From Apiosordaria backusii (taxonomy: Eukaryota > Ascomycota > Sordariomycetes > Sordariales > Lasiosphaeriaceae), in contig JAUKTV010000003.1 of assembly GCA_030549205.1 (NCBI GenBank), forward strand, positions 310,001 to 374,000: a stretch of DNA of 64,000 nt. The letters are read 5' to 3'. Below, piece after piece: positions 59,087-64,000 of this stretch (positions within the stretch are counted from its first letter, which is position 1; the number at the start of each line of letters is the position of its first letter). Under the pieces are notes generated by a model. The model searched no databases. It had not been told where the DNA came from and saw only the letters and a program-made list of their open reading frames with translations. Made by a program: the position numbers and the translations under genes.

Positions 59087-61193
59087 ATGTCCCGCTTCGC
59101 CCGCGGAGCCAAACGGGTCCTCCCCCCTTTGGCCCTCCTAGCCACCACCTCCGGCGCGCTCTACTACATGTACCGACCCCGCAACATCCCCGGCTACGAA
59201 GGCCCCGTTGTGCCGCCTCCCATCTTTGGCGCGGATGGCACGTTCAAGCTGCCTCGCTTTCCGAGGATCAAGTCCAGACTCGAACAAATAGCCGATCTCA
59301 AAAAGTCGAATACCGGTCGCGAAGAAGATGAATACGATATTCTAGTCATCGGTGCCGGGGCGACTGGGTCAGGCGTGGCGCTGGATGCAGCGACGAGGGG
59401 GTTAAAGGTGGCAGTGGTGGAGAGGGATGATTTCTCTTCTGGGACAAGTTCAAAGAGTACAAAGCTGGTGCATGGCGGGGTGAGATACCTGGAAAAGGCG
59501 GTATGGAATTTGGACTGGGCGCAGTATGAGCTGGTGAGGGAGGCGCTGAAGGAGAGGACGTATTTCTTGCAGACGGCGCCGCATTTGAGCATGTGGTTGC
59601 CGATTATGCTGCCGCTGGATAAGTGGTGGAAGGTGCCTTACTACTGGGCGGGGACGAAGTTTTATGATTTTCTTGCGGGGAGTGAGGGGATTGAGAGTAG
59701 TTACTTTTTGACGAGGTCGAAAGCGATTGATGCTTTTCCTATGTTGAAGCAGGAGGGTTTGATTGGGGCGTTGGTGTATTATGATGGGGCGCATAATGAC
59801 TCGAGGATGAATGTTAGTATTGGGGTTACGGCTGCGTTGTATGGGGCTACGGTGGTGAATCATTTGGAGGTTACGGGGTTGGTGAAGGGGCCGGATGGGA
59901 AGTTGACGGGGGCGGAGGTGAAGGATACGATTGGGGAAAGGGATGGGAAGGAGGGGGAGAGGTTTGGAATTAGGGCGAAGTGTGTGATAAATTGCACGGG
60001 GCCGTTTACGGATGGGATTAGGAAGATGGATGACCCGGGGTGTAAGGAGATTGTGGCGCCGGCGTCGGGGGTGCATATTATCTTGCCGGGGTATTATAGT
60101 CCGGGGAAGATGGGGCTGATTGACCCTTCGACGTCGGATGGGAGGGTGATTTTCTTTTTGCCGTGGCAGGGGAACACGATTGCGGGGACGACGGATGAGC
60201 CGGCGCAGATTACCAAGGATCCGTTGCCGGATGAGAAGTCGATTCAGTGGATTTTGAACGAGGTTAGTCATTACCTCTCGCCGGATATTAATGTGAGGAG
60301 AGGGGATGTTTTGGCTGCTTGGTCGGGGTTGCGGCCGCTGGTGAAGGACCCAAAGGCGAAGAACACGGAGTCGCTGGTGAGGAATCATCTTATTGATGTT
60401 TCTGAGTCGGGGCTTTTGACTTGTGCGGGTGGGAAGTGGACGACGTACCGGCAGATGGCTGAAGAGTGTGTTGATGCTGCGATCAAGGAGTTTAACCTCA
60501 AGCCGAAGCCGATTCTCAACCCGCCTATGGTCAGCGGGACGGAGAATGTCATTGATGATGCTACTCTTGATGGTACTTGCCAAACTCACCGGGTGAGGCT
60601 CATCGGTGCTCATGGTTGGTCTCGGACGCTGTTCATCCACTTGATTCAGCACTTTGGCGTTGAGACTGAAGTTGCCAAGCACCTGACTGAAAGCTATGGT
60701 GACAGAGCCTGGACGGTTGCTGCGCTGTGCCGTCCAACAGACAAGAGGTTTCCAGCGAGAGGAGAGAGGATTTCACAGCTGTATCCGTTTGTGGACGGTG
60801 AGGTCAGATACGCTGTCCGTCACGAGTACGCGCAGACGGCAGTGGATGTGCTGGCGCGGAGAATGAGACTGGCCTTCTTGAATGCCCAGGCGTCACTGGA
60901 GGCGCTGCCCAAGGTGATTGATATCATGGCTGATGAGTTGGGGTGGAGCAAGAAGAGGATGGATGTGGAGTGGAGGGAGAGTAGGTCTTCTTTCTGACGG
61001 GATGCCATACAGAGATACTTGCTAATATATGTGAATAGCTGTGAAATTCCTAGAATCAATGGGCCTGCCCCAGCCGTTGCTGTCGGCGACGAGGAAGCAA
61101 GTCGAGCAGGGCAAGATTGACTTTAAGAGCCTGCTTGAGTGGAGGATGTACTCGAGACATGACAAGCCCGGGCCGGAGGGGGATAATCAGTAA
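59087..61193 (+). CDS. gut2: FAD-dependent glycerol-3-phosphate dehydrogenase, mitochondrial (Gut2)
   Basis: It oxidises glycerol 3-phosphate to dihydroxyacetone phosphate and passes electrons to ubiquinone on the outer face of the inner membrane. The model join(59087..60980, 61039..61193) gives 682 residues, near the family's 650-690. A presequence and one membrane helix cover residues 1-30. The FAD-binding glycine motif GAGATGSG lies at about 89-96, followed by ATRGLKVAVVERDDF and SSKSTKLVHGGVRYLE. WSGLRPLV and CAGGKWTTYRQMAEE, typical of GlpD-type enzymes, are present. Intron 1 joins WRE to TVKFLESMGL; without splicing the frame stops after WRESRSSF. The frame upstream is open to 58973, but the ATG at 59087 fits the presequence. 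Codon use switches inside the gene, being G/T-ending from about 59390 to 60480. Confidence 0.97.
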
Positions 61194-61336
61194 GGGGTAT
61201 CTCGTTTGTCAAGACTGATGTTTGGCTTGGGGGTTGTGATTGTGTATTACGTGTACTGGATATAGCATAGCAAGCATCGTTTCTTGGAATAGGGGCACAA
61301 TCGGCGTTGCTTATAGACGGGATGGGTTCTTGTCAC

Positions 61337-61355
61337 GGGGGGGGGGGGGGGGGGG
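61337..61355. repeat. Poly-G tract
   Basis: Nineteen consecutive G could form a G-quadruplex and are likely to vary in length between reads. Confidence 0.9.
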
Positions 61356-61570
61356 TGTAGGTAGGCAAGGATGGTTCTTTTCCAGTGTATGTATTTCAGG
61401 CATGTTGATGTAGCGGCCATTTATTGATGTCCTGGGAAGCAATCATCAGGGTGAGGAACAGTAATATTTTCTATCAAGGGGGGCTGAGATATGCACACCC
61501 AAAAATGAAGACAATACTGAGCAAAAGGAGAAACAACATCATGATTGAAGTTGAAATATAAATAGTAAGT

Positions 61571-61584
61571 AAAAAGTGCAAAAG
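61571..61584 (-). terminator. Probable RNA polymerase III terminator of tRNA-Trp
   Basis: On the minus strand, TTTT and TTTTT runs occur within 25 bp after the tRNA 3' end. Pol III stops at such runs. Confidence 0.6.
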
Positions 61585-61594
61585 ACAGTATTTA

Positions 61595-61666
61595 TGACCC
61601 CGACCCGATTTGAACGGATAACCTTTCGATCTGGAGTCGAACGCGCTACCGTTGCGCCACGAGGCC
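61595..61666 (-). tRNA. tRNA-Trp (anticodon CCA)
   Basis: The 72-nt minus-strand sequence folds as a complete cloverleaf. The acceptor stem GGCCTCG pairs with CGGGGTC, the discriminator is A and the D stem is GCGC/GCGC. The anticodon stem is TTCGA/TCGAA with loop CTCCAGA (anticodon CCA), and the T stem is ATCCG/CGGGT with loop TTCAAAT. The A box (TGGCGCAACGG) and B box (GTTCAAATC) match Pol III promoters. No intron is present. The CCA end is not encoded, as usual. Confidence 0.95.
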
Positions 61667-61994
61667 AATTGATGGAGTTGGTGGTGAGAGTATGGCTACA
61701 GGTGTGGAGCCTAGCGCTGCCCCACCATGAAGACAAAGCTCTCCCGGCTGGCAACGGCCAATTTTGACATAACCACCGCCGAGCTCTCTCTGGCAGTTCA
61801 GAGATCCATCAGCATCCATTCTCAACGCTTATTAGCTCTGGTGTAAGCGGCTGTCAACCTGCTAATCCGCCACCATATACAACTATACCAACTCAGTTGG
61901 ACTTTATATCGACCACCAACATAACTTCCCAAACCGCATGACGCTTCCAAGCCCTCGTTGAAGCCCTTCTTTCTTTCTCTTTCCCCTTCCTCCA
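61667..61994. other. Intergenic DNA, tRNA and AAA-type gene upstream region
   Basis: This is 328 bp between the tRNA 5' end and the ATG at 61995, with a CT-rich leader (CTTTCTTTCTC) just before the ATG. No other feature was recognised. Confidence 0.6.
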
Positions 61995-64000
61995 ATGCCT
62001 GTCGCCGGGGCCAGAGCCCTGTTGTCGGCAAAGACTCCAACAAGTCGACAACTGCCCCGCGTTGCCTCGGCCGCCGTCCATGCCGGAAGCAGCAGCAATG
62101 TTGGTGGGAGTAGCGGTAGTCTCCCATTTCACGTTCAGCATGCCTCTTCGTTACCACATCGCCCCGCGGTAGCTGGGTCTTCCTCTTGTGTCCGAGGGTT
62201 TCACACTACTTCCTCCTCTCTGGCGAGGCCGGAAGACGGCGGTGGTGGTGATAATAACCCCAGTTCTTCCAACAACGCCGCCGCCACAGAGACAGAGGAG
62301 AAACCTAGCAGTACAAGCGATAAAAACAACAAGACCGAACTAGATAATGCCAACAAAGAGAAAGAACCCCCCGCCCCCGCCCCGGAGACAACGACAACAA
62401 CAACAACCGCAGCAGCAGCAGCAGCAGCAGCAGCAGCCGCCGCAGCAAAACGAGCCCAGCTCCGCACCTCAGGCTACGGCTCGGCCCGCGCTCGAGCAAA
62501 CCGCGTCCCCCGCGTGGAGGAAGTCCCCCAGCTCGAACTCGACCAGTTCTTCCTCGAGCACAACGTCTCCCTTTACGAAGAGCGCCCTCTCGGATCCCTC
62601 GACACGCTTCTCTTCCCCATGCTATCCGCGGATCAAGAGCGAGTTTTGGCAGAAACAGACGCCGAGATCAACGAGCAGGCTCTGTCAGAGACGACGGCTG
62701 AGTATTACAAGTCTAGACTCGAAGACTTGGTCACGAGCGGGGATAAGACAGACAAAGATGTGCTGGATAGACTAGTGGGGAGGTTTCAGAGGGTGTACAA
62801 CGCTGCGTTTTTGCAGGTGGTGGCGCTGGGGCATAAGCCTACTGAGTTGCCGGAGGAGATTCTCGATGTGAGGGAGCTGGGGGAGTTGGTGGTGGATCAG
62901 CATGAGAGGATTGCCAGTTGGGAGGAGGGGAGGTTGCAGAAGGAGGGGGGGAGGTATTTGGAGAGGTTTGGGGAGGATAAGGAGGTGCCGGAGGGGATGA
63001 GGAGGTTGATGCATGGGAGTCCGATGTCGAGGAGGCCGGACCCGGAGTATTCGGTTTGTAGGGAGCTGTTGGCTGCGGTGAGGTCGCAGTTGCTGACGCC
63101 GCCTCCTCCTGGGGTGCTGGGGGCGAGGACGGAGGCGAGGAGGCCGGTGGCGCTGTTTACTGTGCTGAATTGCAAGGGGCCGAGGATTCCGGCGACGGTG
63201 GTGAATGATATTGGGAGTGAGCTGATGGCGGATGTGGTGCATCTGAGTGCGATGGATTTGGGGAGGATATTGGGGAAGCATATGGGGCAGAACTTGTATC
63301 TGAGCCGGGGGTCGTTGTCGATGCTGGGGTATGCGGCTGCGGAGATGAATGGGAGGATTGTGGCGAGGGCGGATGCTGAGTCTGAGGGGGACATCTCGGG
63401 GATGGTCGCTGTGGCTTTGCCTTCGAGGTTGAGGTCGTATTTTTCTTCGTCGAGAGATAACTCGGCGGGTTCTCTGGATGGGAAGTGGGATGATCTCAAA
63501 ATTACCAACGCGTTGAGTGCGCTCATTGAGGCGGCGGATATCAAGCGGGCTTTGAGTGGGGAGGACATGGGGCCACGAGATCTCATTATTCATATTCATG
63601 ATTATGTTGAGATTGGTGCTCTTCAAAGTTCGATTCTCAACAAGATTAGGACTATTGTTGACCGCATGTGGCATAATGGGAGAAGAGTGGTCATTGTTGC
63701 TTCCTCATCGGGCGAGTTGAAGAACTCAGGGCAGTGGCGGGACCAGCTTGCAGAGATTAGCCGTGATGGGACACATATCATTCCATTCCATTCTCACGAG
63801 GATAACCACTGGCTCGAGGCTGCCGATAACATGCTCGACAACTTCAGAAACATTGAGGACATGGTGCAAGCCATGGTGGGCGCTGATGCCGACGTCAGCC
63901 TCCACAGGGAAATACTTGCTATCAGAGGTATATCCGATGTCGACAGGAAAAGGGCCGAGAAGTACGCGAGGCTTATGAGACTATTCAAACAGCATGTCTT
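61995..64000 (+). CDS. Mitochondrial AAA+-ATPase-like protein, 5' part (runs off window)
   Basis: The frame from ATG at 61995 is open to the window edge, 668 codons without a stop. Residues 1-75 form an Arg/Ser-rich, acid-poor presequence with the likely cleavage signal RGFHTT at 67-72. Then come an acidic Asn/Lys/Glu linker and a Thr/Ala homopolymer tract (about 135-153, encoded by ACA and GCA repeats). A conserved-looking region starts at RVPRVEEVPQLELDQFFLEHNVSL-type sequence. Near 370-560 there is an alpha/beta domain (VALFTVLNCKGPRIPA, then DLIIHIHDYVEIGAL and VVIVASSSG) that resembles the degenerate N-terminal P-loop-like domain of fungal mitochondrial AAA ATPases. The expected AAA core (Walker A/B) would lie beyond the window, so the family name is an inference. 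Confidence 0.75.
   Translation, partial: MPVAGARALLSAKTPTSRQLPRVASAAVHAGSSSNVGGSSGSLPFHVQHASSLPHRPAVAGSSSCVRGFHTTSSSLARPEDGGGGDNNPSSSNNAAATETEEKPSSTSDKNNKTELDNANKEKEPPAPAPETTTTTTTAAAAAAAAAAAAAKRAQLRTSGYGSARARANRVPRVEEVPQLELDQFFLEHNVSLYEERPLGSLDTLLFPMLSADQERVLAETDAEINEQALSETTAEYYKSRLEDLVTSGDKTDKDVLDRLVGRFQRVYNAAFLQVVALGHKPTELPEEILDVRELGELVVDQHERIASWEEGRLQKEGGRYLERFGEDKEVPEGMRRLMHGSPMSRRPDPEYSVCRELLAAVRSQLLTPPPPGVLGARTEARRPVALFTVLNCKGPRIPATVVNDIGSELMADVVHLSAMDLGRILGKHMGQNLYLSRGSLSMLGYAAAEMNGRIVARADAESEGDISGMVAVALPSRLRSYFSSSRDNSAGSLDGKWDDLKITNALSALIEAADIKRALSGEDMGPRDLIIHIHDYVEIGALQSSILNKIRTIVDRMWHNGRRVVIVASSSGELKNSGQWRDQLAEISRDGTHIIPFHSHEDNHWLEAADNMLDNFRNIEDMVQAMVGADADVSLHREILAIRGISDVDRKRAEKYARLMRLFKQHV
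62401..62446 (+). repeat. ACA/GCA trinucleotide tract in coding sequence
   Basis: Consecutive ACA then GCA/GCC codons encode Thr and then about 13 Ala in the AAA-type protein. The phase is kept, so length changes would alter only the homopolymer. Confidence 0.9.

Larger units (their letters stand above)
61194..61594. other. Intergenic DNA with a poly-G tract
   Basis: This is the gut2 3' flank. A 19-base poly-G lies at 61337-61355. A-runs near 61571-61584 on the plus strand read as T-runs downstream of the tRNA gene on the minus strand and probably terminate RNA polymerase III. Confidence 0.6.

Noticed and set aside
59450..60682. 410-codon minus-strand frame over gut2
   Set aside because: It is antisense to conserved gut2 sequence. 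The G/T-ending sense codons remove stops from the opposite strand.
62772..63674. 300-codon minus-strand frame
   Set aside because: It is an antisense shadow of the AAA-type gene in a G/T-rich block, with Arg/His/Pro-rich nonsense composition.

Overview
The window is nuclear DNA from a filamentous ascomycete. Genes carry short introns (about 50-90 nt) with GTAAGT/GTATGT-like donors and CTAAC/CTGAC branch sites. All recognisable products are core eukaryotic proteins with fungal architecture, and the intergenic DNA is rich in CT tracts and simple repeats. The protein set and very long intergenic spaces suggest a Sordariomycete, probably Sordariales; that placement is inference. I saw no transposon, CRISPR array, prophage or rRNA gene.

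Layout: 1-7780 holds no gene I can support. The TFIIH helicase XPD/Rad3 (7781-10570, +, eight exons including micro-exons) is followed by 2.6 kb of simple-sequence DNA. Next comes an unusual gene (13212-16326, +) for a long array of zinc-knuckle-like Cys/His units joined to a DEDDh exonuclease-type domain and a 22-copy acidic minisatellite tail; this is the most novel item in the window. The splicing factor gene prp3 (16922-18400, -) and the RNA polymerase I largest subunit gene (18786-24061, +) share a 385-bp divergent promoter. A DDHD-type phospholipase (24949-28113, +) and a very large Ulp1-family SUMO protease (29216-33448, +) follow.

An 11.4-kb stretch with no convincing gene (33449-44852) precedes an RGS-domain regulator (44853-45920, +). 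Its reading frame continues for 286 more codons beyond a single TAG. The Mus7/Mms22 replication-repair scaffold (47974-54744, -) is divergent from a tiny spliced membrane-protein gene (55103-55406, +). Three mitochondrial genes follow: cytochrome c oxidase subunit IV/Cox5 (56015-56864, +), FAD glycerol-3-phosphate dehydrogenase Gut2 (59087-61193, +) and a truncated mitochondrial AAA-ATPase-like protein (61995 to the window edge, +). A tRNA-Trp(CCA) gene lies at 61595-61666 (-).

The genes form no pathway cluster. The set is a typical housekeeping mix: transcription and repair, splicing, ribosomal RNA synthesis, lipid turnover, SUMO cycling, G-protein signalling, and a loose run of respiratory or mitochondrial genes at the right end. 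Exon structures were worked out by hand from frame continuity, splice consensus and family alignment from memory; no homology search was run.
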